Source: Lysinibacillus sp. G4S2 (GTDB taxonomy: Bacteria; Bacillota; Bacilli; Bacillales_A; Planococcaceae). Taken from it: DNA of 64,000 bases. Shown in pieces: positions 21,151 to 29,955 of this stretch. The translations under genes and the position numbers were made by a program. The notes under the pieces are model-generated. The model saw only the letters and a list, made by a program, of their open reading frames with translations. It made no database searches and had not been told where the DNA came from. Each line of letters starts with the position of its first letter. Position 1 is the first letter of the stretch. The stretch spans positions 3,662,001-3,726,000 of the forward strand of contig NZ_JAUCFJ010000002.1 of the NCBI RefSeq assembly GCF_030348505.1, in the 5' to 3' direction.

Positions 21151-22089
21151 CTATTTTGCCCTCTTGTTCATCCATACAATCGTTTCTTCTAGCCCTACTC
21201 TATATGCAGTATGTGGTAAAGTGCCTATTTCCTTTTCGTATTTTTCCCCACTTAATATGACCGGTTTTTCTGTTAAATACAATATCTCAACTACTTCTTT
21301 CATAGAAGGAGAAAAAACTCCGATAAAACGTATCATCCCTTTAGAGATTGTACGAATACCTTTTTTATAACCAGTAATTTCACGTAATATTTTTATCAGT
21401 TCATCCCCTGTTATCGGATGAATAGCTGGAACATTCCAATTCTGATTATATGCAGCATCTCGAGAAGCAAGCTCAACCATAGCCTTTGCACCATCAACTG
21501 TATAAAGGAACTCCCTTTTCACCTGCATATTTCCTACAAAATTAGCTTTTTTACCTTGTGCAACGTTTTTTAGCGTTTCATAGAGTATTGTATTCTCTGC
21601 ATTTGGCCCATATAAATCAGGCAAATGAACGATTAACGAGGGTACATTACTTTCCTTCAATTTGTTTTCCATTGCTAAACGAATTTTCCCCTTCTTTGTT
21701 TGCGGTTCTTTTCTCCCCTCCTCTGTAATTCGATTTGTGGACTGTCTTCCATATGCATAAATATTATCTACAAGCGCAATCTTTGCTCCTTGCTTTTCGG
21801 CTATTTTAATGACCATATCTAAGCACCGGTTATGCTTCTTTTCCCAATCCTGATATGGAAAACTAATAGCATGAAAAATAACATCCACATCATTTGAAGC
21901 CTTCATCATTTCCTGTTCATTAAATGCATCGCCAGAAATGATTTCGACATTTTTGTCATGCTGAAAAAGTGCAACTAATTTTTCTTTATTTCTAGCAAAG
22001 GCCTTTACCTTTATATTGCGGCTTACTAATTCATTAACTAAAGCATAACCCATCCCACCAGACGCCCCAATAACTAATGCAGTTTTCAA
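21151..22089 (-). CDS. NAD(P)-dependent atypical SDR / epimerase-like protein
   Basis: The 312-residue product begins with a Rossmann motif (ALVIGASGGMGYALVNELV) and has the layout of the NAD-dependent epimerase/atypical SDR family, with an active-site-like YxxxR (AYGRQ) near residue 115 rather than YxxxK. The start is TTG with AAAGGAGG at ideal spacing. The TTAACCA/TGGTCAA operator lies directly upstream and recurs before the tetR gene, so the SDR gene is probably that regulator's target. Substrate unknown. Confidence 0.75.
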   Translation of the reverse strand: MKTALVIGASGGMGYALVNELVSRNIKVKAFARNKEKLVALFQHDKNVEIISGDAFNEQEMMKASNDVDVIFHAISFPYQDWEKKHNRCLDMVIKIAEKQGAKIALVDNIYAYGRQSTNRITEEGRKEPQTKKGKIRLAMENKLKESNVPSLIVHLPDLYGPNAENTILYETLKNVAQGKKANFVGNMQVKREFLYTVDGAKAMVELASRDAAYNQNWNVPAIHPITGDELIKILREITGYKKGIRTISKGMIRFIGVFSPSMKEVVEILYLTEKPVILSGEKYEKEIGTLPHTAYRVGLEETIVWMNKRAK

Positions 22090-22106
22090 AAAAAATACCT
22101 CCTTTA

Positions 22107-22121
22107 TTAACCACTGGTCAA
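22107..22121. promoter_or_regulatory. candidate TetR operator, SDR promoter
   Basis: TTAACCACTGGTCAA, a near-palindrome with form TTRACCA-S-TGGTYAA. The same 15 bases, inverted, precede the tetR gene at 22757-22771. Confidence 0.7.
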
Positions 22122-22172
22122 ATCGCTGTAAAAAGTAAGTTCTAGATTATTGAAACCTAGAACTACATTTCC

Positions 22173-22742
22173 TTATGTTAAAGCGTTAAAAAGAAATTTT
22201 GCATGTACATCTGCTGCCTCTTTCGCTTCCTCATAATTTTTTACATAATGACGATAATGTGCAACAAAACCATGTAGAGCAATAAATGTAGAATGTATAT
22301 CTGAAATCAACAGTTCAGTCTTTGATAAGGACTGTACAGATTGTGCAAATTTTTCATAACTAAAATTTGCTGCCTCTTGTGAAAGCCCATCCATTTCACT
22401 GTCCCTTATTATAAACATTAATTCATATTGGCTTTGATTATTTAAACCAAATGCCATAAAGCCTACAAAAATATTCAGCAGTTTAGCATTATTATCTTCA
22501 GGACCATTCACAGTTTCATCTAAAGTATTATTTAATTCAGAAAAATAATCACCTAAAATTGAGTAAAAAATTTCTGCTTTATTTTTAAAATGATAGTAAA
22601 TAGCCCCATGACTGCAACCAAGCTCTTTAGCTATACTGCGCATCGATACTTGATGAAAATCCTTCGCTATAAATTGCTTATGTGCCTCATTTACAATCAT
22701 TTCTTTCGTCAAATCTTTTGTTGACTGTTTACGTGGTGACAT
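22173..22742 (-). CDS. TetR/AcrR family transcriptional regulator
   Basis: The 189-residue product has an N-terminal TetR helix-turn-helix (VSMRSIAKELGCSHGAIYYHFKNKAEIFY, split here as AKELGCSHGAIYYHFKNK) and a C-terminal ligand domain of the TetR_C type. I start at MSPRKQS, preceded by AAGGAGGACATT; a longer frame runs through the promoter. It lies upstream of the SDR gene on the same strand. Both genes carry the same operator, so it most likely represses both and responds to a small hydrophobic ligand. Confidence 0.9.
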   Translation of the reverse strand: MSPRKQSTKDLTKEMIVNEAHKQFIAKDFHQVSMRSIAKELGCSHGAIYYHFKNKAEIFYSILGDYFSELNNTLDETVNGPEDNNAKLLNIFVGFMAFGLNNQSQYELMFIIRDSEMDGLSQEAANFSYEKFAQSVQSLSKTELLISDIHSTFIALHGFVAHYRHYVKNYEEAKEAADVHAKFLFNALT

Positions 22743-22756
22743 AATGTCCTCCTTGT

Positions 22757-22771
22757 TTGACCAGTGGTTAA
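22757..22771. promoter_or_regulatory. candidate TetR operator, tetR promoter
   Basis: TTGACCAGTGGTTAA, the inverse of the operator before the SDR gene, 14 bases from the tetR start. This placement predicts autorepression. Confidence 0.7.
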
Positions 22772-22930
22772 TTAATAGTATATGGATAATATTCACATTT
22801 AGCAATAGCTACTAAAAGGAAATCTTGCTTCTTGGACCAAAAGGATCTATAACCAAATCTGCGAATCAGTTGCAGTTATTCTATGCTGGTGTACTTAGAT
22901 AGTAAGGTAAACAGATGATTGTTAACCAAA

Positions 22931-22968
22931 ACAATCGGATCACCTACATGGAAGGCGATCCGATTTTA
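22931..22968. terminator. terminator downstream of yqeY-like gene
   Basis: AATCGGATC-A-CC pairs with GG-C-GATCCGATT; on the minus strand it lies just past the yqeY stop. The T-run is weak on the minus strand and better on the plus side. Confidence 0.6.
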
Positions 22969-22975
22969 ACTATAA

Positions 22976-23404
22976 TTATGAAATTAAACTCTTCACAACT
23001 TTTGAGATCATAGCACCTTCTGCTTGACCAGTTAATAGAGGTTTTGCAATTTTCATCGCATCCCCCATATTCATCCCTTTTACAACGCCAGCTGCCACAA
23101 GTTTTTCTACAATTTCTTCTTCAGTTAATTGCTTCGGTAAAAATGATTTTAATAGGACTAATTTCGCTTCCTCTTTTTCAATTAAGTCAGCTCGCCCTGC
23201 ATTTTGAGCACCCTCTAATGCCTGATTTGTTTGCTTAACCTCACGATTAACGATAGCAATTTCCTCTTCAGTCGATAAAGCTTCTCCCTTTTCCTTCTCA
23301 GCTAAATCTAGGGCAGATTTCAAAAGCGATAGTACGCCTTTTGCTAATACGTCCTTTTCTTTCATTGCCTTTTTTAATTGTTCAAATACCTCTGTTTTTA
23401 ACAA
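22976..23404 (-). CDS. yqeY: GatB/YqeY domain protein
   Basis: The ~142-residue product matches YqeY (usual length near 148), which resembles the C-terminal tRNA-binding part of GatB: mostly helical, with VNREVKQTNQALEGA, LIEKEEAKLVLLKSFLPKQL and GDAMKIAKPLL. The start is probably TTG eight bases after AGAAGGAG; a GTG three codons upstream touches that site. In many Firmicutes yqeY lies after rpsU, downstream of this heat-shock operon. Here it stands alone ~18 kb away on the other side of hrcA, so it may be relocated or a second copy. Its molecular role is not established. Confidence 0.85.
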   Translation of the reverse strand: MLKTEVFEQLKKAMKEKDVLAKGVLSLLKSALDLAEKEKGEALSTEEEIAIVNREVKQTNQALEGAQNAGRADLIEKEEAKLVLLKSFLPKQLTEEEIVEKLVAAGVVKGMNMGDAMKIAKPLLTGQAEGAMISKVVKSLIS

Positions 23405-23451
23405 TATGTTCACTCCTTCTAGCCATTTATTTCATATAAGATTATATCATA

Positions 23452-23484
23452 AAAAAATACCGTAACCTTAGGGGATACGGTAAG
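23452..23484 (-). terminator. terminator downstream of coiled-coil gene
   Basis: TACCGTATCC...GGTTACGGTA followed by TTTTTTT on the minus strand, though T-rich DNA also lies on the other side. Confidence 0.75.
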
Positions 23485-23494
23485 TTAAGATCGA

Positions 23495-23731
23495 TTATTT
23501 TGCTTTTTGAAGAACAGACACTTCAGCTTTTGTCTCTAATAGATCAAGTGATACAATTCCAACTTTTGAATCAAAAACATCAATTTTTTTACTTAAATTT
23601 TGTTCAACCTTATCTAATCTTGTTCCCACTGCATCGATTTGTTGCTGAAGATCTAATTTCATGTCTTGCATTTGCTTAGAAAGCTCCAAAATTGCTTGAA
23701 GGATAGTATGTTGATTCACTTCTTGTTCCAT
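23495..23731 (-). CDS. small coiled-coil protein of unknown function
   Basis: The 78-residue product is almost entirely a heptad-repeat coiled coil (LELSKQMQDMKLDLQQQID; RLDKVEQNLSKKIDVF). I start at MEQEVNQ, which follows GGAGG at nine bases; a longer frame starting MNYKK lacks such a site. It is bracketed by hairpins, so it is monocistronic. No family recognised with confidence. Confidence 0.6.
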   Translation of the reverse strand: MEQEVNQHTILQAILELSKQMQDMKLDLQQQIDAVGTRLDKVEQNLSKKIDVFDSKVGIVSLDLLETKAEVSVLQKAK

Positions 23732-23803
23732 GATCGTCTTCCTCCACTCTTTTTTATAATTCATTATCTATTAAATTCACGACATTAATCACATTGACAC
23801 AAC

Positions 23804-23838
23804 AAAAAAGTAGAGTTACATATAAGTAACTCTACCTG
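23804..23838 (-). terminator. terminator of the DUF1835 gene
   Basis: GTAGAGTTAC pairs perfectly with GTAACTCTAC; on the minus strand a TTTTTT run follows. Confidence 0.85.
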
Positions 23839-23873
23839 TCATTCTATCTATGATTTATCTCAAAGTCAAAGTA

Positions 23874-24902
23874 TTAATAGATGGGATTTGTTAAGTATTC
23901 ATCCGTTAATTTTACTTCATATAATCGCATGGCTGCTAGATCTCCTTTATATGTAAAGACGCCTTGCTTAATTAAAGTGCGCAAACGATATTCAATCCAA
24001 CTACTGCCACGATATTGTTCCATATGTCCCAATACTTCCCCAATTAATCTTGCTGCCTTTCTATACATAACTTCCCCATCCTCCTCATGCAAACGTTTAG
24101 CACATGTAATTATGAAAGCATCATCCCGATCTTCATTTATATTGTGCCAAAGTTCATGATGCTCCCACGAACGGATTATATTGTAATCATCAACAAGCAT
24201 TCCTAAGCCTTCCTCATATAATGCTTGTTGTTTTGCTTTATTTAAAGGGCGTAACTCGTAATGTTCATAAAATAGGAGTAAATCCTCTGATTTTATTTCT
24301 CCTGAAGACATCGGATAATTTTCTTCGGCTAATTGCGGAAACGTATAAGTTTCATGAAATGCTTGAAAAGTATCTAGTACAAATACACGATTTAGCTTAT
24401 TTTTTAACAATGCCAAAACTAGACGGAGCCCTGTTTGCTCATGAGCATTTTGGCATGTCCAAATCATTATATCCTGATGAGGAGGGATATTCTTTATTTT
24501 TTCAAAAGCATCTATTATATCTTGTTGATAAACTTTTAGCTCATCATTATCTATACTATATCGCTCTTGTAACCACATTACACGTGCCTTAATTCCAGAC
24601 TCTTTATGTAAATCATTTACTGGACCAACAGAAAAATCACTTGGCAAAATAATAATATCTTCAGTAATTTCATAGTCCGTCTCTCTGAATGCGGCTCTCA
24701 AGCTTCCACCAGTAGAATGACCAAATACAATATGTACAGTTTGTGCATTTTTGAATTTGGTGTGATCTTCTGCTTGCTTTAAAATAAATTGCTGCATATC
24801 TTCAGTTGATTGTTTATTAATTAAGGAAAAGAAAAGCATGGATTTTGCATCTGCTTCACTTAATTTGTGTATCGCATCTTTCAATTTCTTAATATTTTCC
24901 AC
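23874..24902 (-). CDS. DUF1835 domain protein
   Basis: About 342 residues. The N-terminal half has VHIVFGHSTGGSLRAAF (~45) followed by ILPSDFSVGPVND, the hallmark of DUF1835; the C-terminal part is the DUF3658-like region usually fused to it. Start is probably GTG eight bases after GGGAG; an upstream extension is possible. Function is unknown for the family. Its N-terminal nucleotide-binding-like fold is suggestive only. Confidence 0.75.
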   Translation of the reverse strand: MENIKKLKDAIHKLSEADAKSMLFFSLINKQSTEDMQQFILKQAEDHTKFKNAQTVHIVFGHSTGGSLRAAFRETDYEITEDIIILPSDFSVGPVNDLHKESGIKARVMWLQERYSIDNDELKVYQQDIIDAFEKIKNIPPHQDIMIWTCQNAHEQTGLRLVLALLKNKLNRVFVLDTFQAFHETYTFPQLAEENYPMSSGEIKSEDLLLFYEHYELRPLNKAKQQALYEEGLGMLVDDYNIIRSWEHHELWHNINEDRDDAFIITCAKRLHEEDGEVMYRKAARLIGEVLGHMEQYRGSSWIEYRLRTLIKQGVFTYKGDLAAMRLYEVKLTDEYLTNPIY

Positions 24903-25023
24903 AATCTTCACTCCCTCATGAAACATTATTACCCTTGCTAATACTAAGATTATCATAACTAAATAAATTAAGCTTTACTAATTGTCGTACCAAGGAAGCT
25001 GCAATAGCAATAACTACTGAATA

Positions 25024-25782
25024 TTAATCTTTTGCATTTACCCAATAGACAAAACCAATAACAGCTCCCCCAATGATATTACCTAGCGTTACGGGTACTA
25101 AATTTGAAATGGCACCTGCAAACGATACGAGTTCACCATGAGGTATTAAGAGAGCAAGGCTAAACAATGTCATATTTGCTATACTATGCTCAAATCCAAT
25201 TGTAACAAACGGGAAAATACAGCAAAAAATCATCACTAATTTTGCGGTTTCTGTTTTTAATTTATAGGTACACCATACTGCCAAACATACTAGTAAATTA
25301 CATAAAATACCTCGACATAAAAGTGCAACAAAGCCAGCGTTCATCTTAGCTGTAGCCAGTTTTTCAATGTAAGCTGCTGTGTCTCCTACTACTTGCCCCG
25401 CGTTATAAAATAATAAGGCTCCTAAAAGAGCACCAAAGAAATTCCCTATGTAACTAAACGACCAAATTCCTAACATTTCTAATGGGGATGATTTTTTTGA
25501 TAGTGTACTAACCGTTAAAACTAAATTATCACCAGTAAATAAATTTGCACCAGCCATCATGACCATACTAAGTGCCACACCGAATGCTAATCCTTGTATG
25601 ATCTTCATACTCGGTACCCCAGCAGGATCTAATAAGCCGCCAATAGTAACGATGAGCATAATACCAAAACCAACAAAAAGTCCTCCAAAAATCGCCTGCA
25701 GGAAATAATTGACAGGTCTTTGCTTCATCATTCTAATTTTTGTTCCAGCTGTTGTACAAACAGCAGAAATTGTTTCTTTCAT
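25024..25782 (-). CDS. formate/nitrite transporter (FNT) family channel
   Basis: The 252-residue product has six membrane segments and the FNT signatures FGVALSMVMMAGANLFTGDN (~86-105, in part) and RGILCNLLVCLAVW. The half-helix Asn/Leu pattern and a central His (GFEHSIANM) are those of pores that pass formate, nitrite or hydrosulfide. Substrate cannot be assigned; B. subtilis YwcJ is similar in size. ATG follows TAGGAGATG. Monocistronic. Confidence 0.88.
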   Translation of the reverse strand: MKETISAVCTTAGTKIRMMKQRPVNYFLQAIFGGLFVGFGIMLIVTIGGLLDPAGVPSMKIIQGLAFGVALSMVMMAGANLFTGDNLVLTVSTLSKKSSPLEMLGIWSFSYIGNFFGALLGALLFYNAGQVVGDTAAYIEKLATAKMNAGFVALLCRGILCNLLVCLAVWCTYKLKTETAKLVMIFCCIFPFVTIGFEHSIANMTLFSLALLIPHGELVSFAGAISNLVPVTLGNIIGGAVIGFVYWVNAKD

Positions 25783-25869
25783 ACTTTCATCTCCTAAAAA
25801 ACATCAAACTAATTTAATAACTCGTTTTTAACGCTGATCATAAGTGGTCACCCCATTTCCACTCTAATC

Positions 25870-26150
25870 AACTTATAAGGCTCTTCACCATAACGTGTGG
25901 TTGATTTCCGTTCGGCTGGGCGCTTTCCTAGGGGCGTCCGATGAGCCGCTTGGGCCTACACGATGTAGGTCACGAAGGCGTTATCACAGGACGTGATGTT
26001 TTTAGCCTTCGTTCCTCTGTATGCTCGCTCCAGGGTCTCATCTGTGACGCTAATCCCTAAGGAGTCGCCCAGCCGTAACGAAGATTAACCTATATACATG
26101 GCATACGTTTTAACAAATGTCATCCACAACTTTTTGTGATGAGCCACTTA
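25870..26150. repeat. dispersed mosaic repeat, long copy
   Basis: The most complete copy in the window without a tandem array. Its two ends (CTCTTCACCATAACGTGTGG and CACAACTTTTTGTGATGAGC) suggest a defined unit of about 280 bp. The centre holds CGAAGGCGTTATCACAGGAC, shared with the 3.0-kb copy, and the right half is shared with the copy at 0.16-0.36 kb. It contains no coding potential. Confidence 0.8.
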
Positions 26151-26280
26151 TAAACAAGAGTTACATTTTATCAAATTTCATCCAAAAATTTAGGTTTTAA
26201 GCAAATTTAAAGTAAATTGCATCAAATAAGCATATATTCATGTATTTAAAAAGTGAAGAGTGACAAAAGTTGTAAGGTTT

Positions 26281-26403
26281 ATGGAACGGAGGTTGTACCT
26301 TTTTTCAGATGTTCCAGAAATGGTAGCTGACTTGATAATGAAGCCAACCCAAACTATTCATCAGCTAATAACTTGGTCAAAAGAAGCACTTGAGATCGAA
26401 TGA
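26281..26403 (+). CDS. 40-residue peptide or gene remnant
   Basis: An ATG-started frame encodes a 40-residue acidic-basic peptide (MERRLYLFSDVPEMVADLIM...) followed closely by a terminator. AAGG lies a few bases before the ATG. It could be a true small protein or the 3' end of a lost gene. No homologue recognised. Confidence 0.3.
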   Translation: MERRLYLFSDVPEMVADLIMKPTQTIHQLITWSKEALEIE

Positions 26404-26411
26404 ATACCCAA

Positions 26412-26455
26412 AGCTAAAAAAACGAAGGGTAGAATAGACTCCCCTTCGTTTCTCT
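26412..26455. terminator. bidirectional terminator
   Basis: AACGAAGGG pairs with CCCTTCGTT, with A-rich and T-rich flanks; shared by the small plus-strand frame and the convergent MDR gene. Confidence 0.75.
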
Positions 26456-26474
26456 ATAGGCTATCAATAGCTTG

Positions 26475-27473
26475 TCACCCGTTGAAAGAAGTTAAAAAAA
26501 CCTTCCCTTTAGTTGTTTTAGACGATTCAACTGCCGCTATTGCCTTTTTAATGTCTAACAAATCATAATGAGAATCAACCACCATCATTTTTAACGTACC
26601 ACTATTAACGAGATTGATTAACTGATGAAATGTATCTTGCCATCTTTCTATCGAGACTTGTTTATTCCAATGACGTAAATGGAACATACTTGCCTTGACA
26701 TTTGCCTCTTTAACAATACTTTGCCAATTCACTTGTACACCTGATAAAAGACCAATTGCTAAAAAATTGCCTCCAGGTTTCAAACAGAAAGCAAGATCAT
26801 TGCCTGCTGCCCCACCAATAGAATCAACAGCAGCATCAGCACCTCTTCCATTCGTTAGTTCCATTACTTTCTCATAGAGCGGTTCAATAGAGGTATCTAT
26901 TACATAGGAAGCTCCAAGCTGAATTAAATCAGCGGTATGTCTATTATTTCTAGTGACCGCGATTAACTGAAAACCTAGCAATTTTGCCAGCTGAGCAAAA
27001 ATATGTCCAATTGCGGACCCACAGGCATTCACTAATAAAACATCATTTGGTTGCAATTGTAAAATATCTATACAAGTCACCCAAGCCGTCATTGGGTTAA
27101 TATACATTTGTGCTGCAGTAAAATCATCTATAGAATTTGGAATTGGTACTGCAAATTTTGCGTTTGTTTTTACAATTTCCTGCCAAGTTCCTTCTCCTCG
27201 TAAAGGTAATACACGCTTTCCGATAAGATTTTTAGAAACAAACGGACCTACCTCCTCTACAATACCCACTCCTTCATAGCCAGGAATTGTTGGTAAAGAA
27301 ATTCGATGAGCATACTTCCCCCATATTGGTATTAAATCGGAAGGATTAATAGGTCGTGCCAGCATTCGAACAAGAATTTCTTGTTCTTGAGGGGGGTAAA
27401 TCGTTTTATTTTCAAACTTTAAAACTTCCCGAGGGCTTCCAAATTCATATAATTTAATGCTTTTAGCTTTCAA
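26475..27473 (-). CDS. MDR-family zinc-independent alcohol dehydrogenase / quinone reductase-like
   Basis: The 332-residue product has the GroES-like N-terminal domain (PTIPGYEGVGIVEEVG, ~60-75) and a Rossmann domain (VNACGSAIGHIFAQLAKLLG, ~145-165). Zinc-binding cysteines typical of true alcohol dehydrogenases are absent, which points to the quinone oxidoreductase / trans-2-enoyl reductase branch (2-enoyl-thioester reductase-like). TTG start follows AAAGGAG. Substrate unknown. Confidence 0.8.
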   Translation of the reverse strand: MKAKSIKLYEFGSPREVLKFENKTIYPPQEQEILVRMLARPINPSDLIPIWGKYAHRISLPTIPGYEGVGIVEEVGPFVSKNLIGKRVLPLRGEGTWQEIVKTNAKFAVPIPNSIDDFTAAQMYINPMTAWVTCIDILQLQPNDVLLVNACGSAIGHIFAQLAKLLGFQLIAVTRNNRHTADLIQLGASYVIDTSIEPLYEKVMELTNGRGADAAVDSIGGAAGNDLAFCLKPGGNFLAIGLLSGVQVNWQSIVKEANVKASMFHLRHWNKQVSIERWQDTFHQLINLVNSGTLKMMVVDSHYDLLDIKKAIAAVESSKTTKGKVFLTSFNG

Positions 27474-27712
27474 AAAATTAACTCCTTTATGATTGATTAA
27501 TAGCATTTTTTGCAACTACTCAAAATGAAACCTTCAGGAGTGGTTTTTCTTATCTCCACCGATTATTTGTCTTCACCAATCGGGCTTTTATGAGCAGTTT
27601 TTCTTCCGCTTAATTTCTTAGCTATTGCGAATATTAAATATTCCCCTAATCACTTTTCGAATAAATATACTTTTTTATTCAATAAAAATTATAAGGTGGT
27701 CTGATGGTGTTT

Positions 27713-28396
27713 TTAAAGCTGTGAAATGGTAAAATCACCGTTTTCGGTCATACATAGTTGCAAGTTTTTATTGATTTCTATCTTAATAGGACTAACAATT
27801 GCTTTTTTATTAGAAAAATACCAAACTCGTTCACTTGGTCCTAAAAGTAAATTTGCTCCATCCTCATAGTTCCCCATAAACGTGAGAGCATTTGAGCGAA
27901 TTTCGTTATGATTCATTGGCGTTATACCGTATTCTTTTAAACTATCGGCTACTGAATAAATAGCATCCGTCGTTAAATTCATTTCGGCAATATTTAGTAC
28001 ATGCTCGGGTGAAAAAGACTTTACATCCTGTTTTGGATTTACTTCCTGCCTTGAAATGAGCTCAATAATATTTCCCTCTGGATCATAAAAATAACAAGAA
28101 TGAGCTTTTAATGTATCAAAATATACTTCATCCTGTCCCTCTGAAAATAATAATTCTGCATATTCTTTTACCCAGCTTTTCGCTTGCTTAAATAAATTAC
28201 ATGGAATATTTAACGCAAAATGATATTGCTTTTTAACCAAATACGATATTTTTTCAAAAGTGATAACACTTTCACCAACAGCTATATCAAAAACATTATC
28301 CGTATCCCGTATTAATGTAAATCCTAAATGATTGCAGTAAAATTCTTTCGTTTTATGTACATCATACACATATAGTGTCACCTTTGTAATCTTCAT
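27713..28396 (-). CDS. VOC-family (glyoxalase/bleomycin-resistance fold) protein
   Basis: The 227-residue product begins VTLYVYDVHKTKEFYCNHLGF, a VOC module, whose partner strand DPEGNIIELISRQ (~107-119) carries a metal-ligand-like Glu. The second half (~130-227) is a decayed or divergent second domain. Similar proteins are annotated as glyoxalases, but no substrate can be named. Monocistronic. Confidence 0.8.
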   Translation of the reverse strand: MKITKVTLYVYDVHKTKEFYCNHLGFTLIRDTDNVFDIAVGESVITFEKISYLVKKQYHFALNIPCNLFKQAKSWVKEYAELLFSEGQDEVYFDTLKAHSCYFYDPEGNIIELISRQEVNPKQDVKSFSPEHVLNIAEMNLTTDAIYSVADSLKEYGITPMNHNEIRSNALTFMGNYEDGANLLLGPSERVWYFSNKKAIVSPIKIEINKNLQLCMTENGDFTISQL

Positions 28397-28482
28397 TCGT
28401 AAAACATCCCCTTTGCAATTGTTAGCATTTACTATACTTACTAAAATAAATATCTACCTCATGCAAAAGAATGAAACTTACT

Positions 28483-28821
28483 TTATGGTTGGATACGATC
28501 GCCTCTACTATTTGGCTGTGAAATGACCAAAAACTCTACATCATCCTCTGAATCATTTCGCATCTGATGCGGTTTAAGGGACGGCACTTCAATTCCTTCA
28601 TTCTTCTGTAAGACGATACGTTTTCCGTCAATATCAATTGTTGCTGTTCCAGATAGCACAAAGAAAAATTGTTGTGCATGATGATGATAATGATTTACCT
28701 CTGCTGTTTTAGCGGGCATACGCTCATGAATAATGCTAAGCTCATTGTTTTTAACTAAATGCCAGCCATCACATTGATCTCCCCAACTATAATGTTCTGC
28801 ATACTGTTTGCTAATTTTCAA
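28483..28821 (-). CDS. cupin-domain protein
   Basis: A 112-residue single cupin. Motif 1 is NHYHHHAQQFFFVLSG (His residues and Gln/Glu position for a metal) and motif 2 is GIEVPSLKPHQMRN. TTG start after GAAGGTG. Small cupins of this kind are often metal-binding enzymes or sensors; function not known. Confidence 0.85.
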   Translation of the reverse strand: MKISKQYAEHYSWGDQCDGWHLVKNNELSIIHERMPAKTAEVNHYHHHAQQFFFVLSGTATIDIDGKRIVLQKNEGIEVPSLKPHQMRNDSEDDVEFLVISQPNSRGDRIQP

Positions 28822-28925
28822 AACTAATCAACACCTTCATTCCTATGGATATTTTTCCAATATTTCTATACAGTATAAATAAAGAATATTATTTCAAAAA
28901 ATTCACGCAGTAAGGAGTGGGAACG

Positions 28926-29087
28926 ATGAATATCAAAAAACAATTGCTGGGCACAACCCTCGGCTATATACTGGGAATATTAATTGCATACATCTTTTTC
29001 GATTATTTTTCTTGGTCGTTTACTATAGGCTCTTTGGTAGGTATTTGTTTATTTGCTCTAATTTTAAAGTTTATGAGAAAGGCATAA
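28926..29087 (+). CDS. small two-helix membrane protein
   Basis: A 53-residue frame beginning ATG after AAGGAGTGGGA, an excellent ribosome binding site. It has two hydrophobic helices (LGYILGILIAYIFFDYF and FTIGSLVGICLFALIL) and a basic C-terminus (KFMRKA). Its 3' end overlaps the convergent yoaP-like gene by 24 bases. Resembles ATP synthase protein I-like small membrane proteins only in layout. Confidence 0.6.
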   Translation: MNIKKQLLGTTLGYILGILIAYIFFDYFSWSFTIGSLVGICLFALILKFMRKA

Positions 29088-29834
29088 TGTATTTAATAAC
29101 TTTTCAAACTTGTTTGCACTCATAATTTCATGTGTCATAAACCGACCGTTGTAAAACAGTCCAAAGGTAGTCCATATGATAGGTGCATTCTGCGCTTCAT
29201 CTTTCGTCATTAGTTGATATGCACAAAAAGGAATGCCCCTTTTCTCTGCTATATTTTTCAAATCATCTATAACACCTACTGCAAACGGACATTGAGCTGT
29301 GTAATATATCACAATACCATTATTGTTGACTAAAGGATTTTTCACCTGTAATTTAAACGAAGGATCTTCTACCCTATCATTAAATTTATAGACAGCTAGC
29401 TGAAAATATGATGCTGCATAATCTACAACTGTAAATCCTAAATGTTCAAAAAAACGTCTATCACTTAGAAATGGGAGTTTTTTCTTTCCTACTATATGTA
29501 CGATGCCATCCATACCTTGCGCTAGTGCATCTTCCTTACACTTTTCAAACAATTGTCTAGCATGATTTTGATTTTTGTATTTACCTGAAACCCATAGGCA
29601 ATTAATATACATATAATTCGGTGCATTAATTGGAACCCAAGCTTGATTTGCAGGTAAATATTCAATAAACACCTTTGCCCGATCATTTAAACGATAAAAG
29701 ACCAATCCTTCATCCATGCGGTTCATTAGCCATTCCTTCTTTTCTTTCACCGCATGCTCGTATTGCTTCGCACCAAGTGCACAACATATATGCTCCTGTT
29801 CAATATTGTTCCTAGTAATTTGAATATAATCCAC
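29064..29834 (-). CDS. yoaP: YoaP-like GNAT acetyltransferase with thioredoxin-like domain
   Basis: A 256-residue two-domain protein. Residues ~1-155 form a GNAT N-acetyltransferase (YINCLWVSGKYKNQNHARQL, acetyl-CoA loop; FFEHLGFTVVD). Residues ~170-256 form the YoaP C-terminal thioredoxin-like domain, with YYTAQCPFAVG in the position of the redox motif but only one Cys. Length and layout match B. subtilis YoaP. GTG start after AAGGGGATGG. Substrate unknown. Confidence 0.8.
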   Translation of the reverse strand: MDYIQITRNNIEQEHICCALGAKQYEHAVKEKKEWLMNRMDEGLVFYRLNDRAKVFIEYLPANQAWVPINAPNYMYINCLWVSGKYKNQNHARQLFEKCKEDALAQGMDGIVHIVGKKKLPFLSDRRFFEHLGFTVVDYAASYFQLAVYKFNDRVEDPSFKLQVKNPLVNNNGIVIYYTAQCPFAVGVIDDLKNIAEKRGIPFCAYQLMTKDEAQNAPIIWTTFGLFYNGRFMTHEIMSANKFEKLLNTLCLSHKL

Positions 29835-29955
29835 TTTACCATCCCCTTCTCTCTTATATTACATCTTTTCGGGGAGTTGCTATCAAAATACACTTAACTT
29901 TTTCATTTGATAAATTTACAATAATATTACAGCTACTTGAAATGGAGGAATACAT

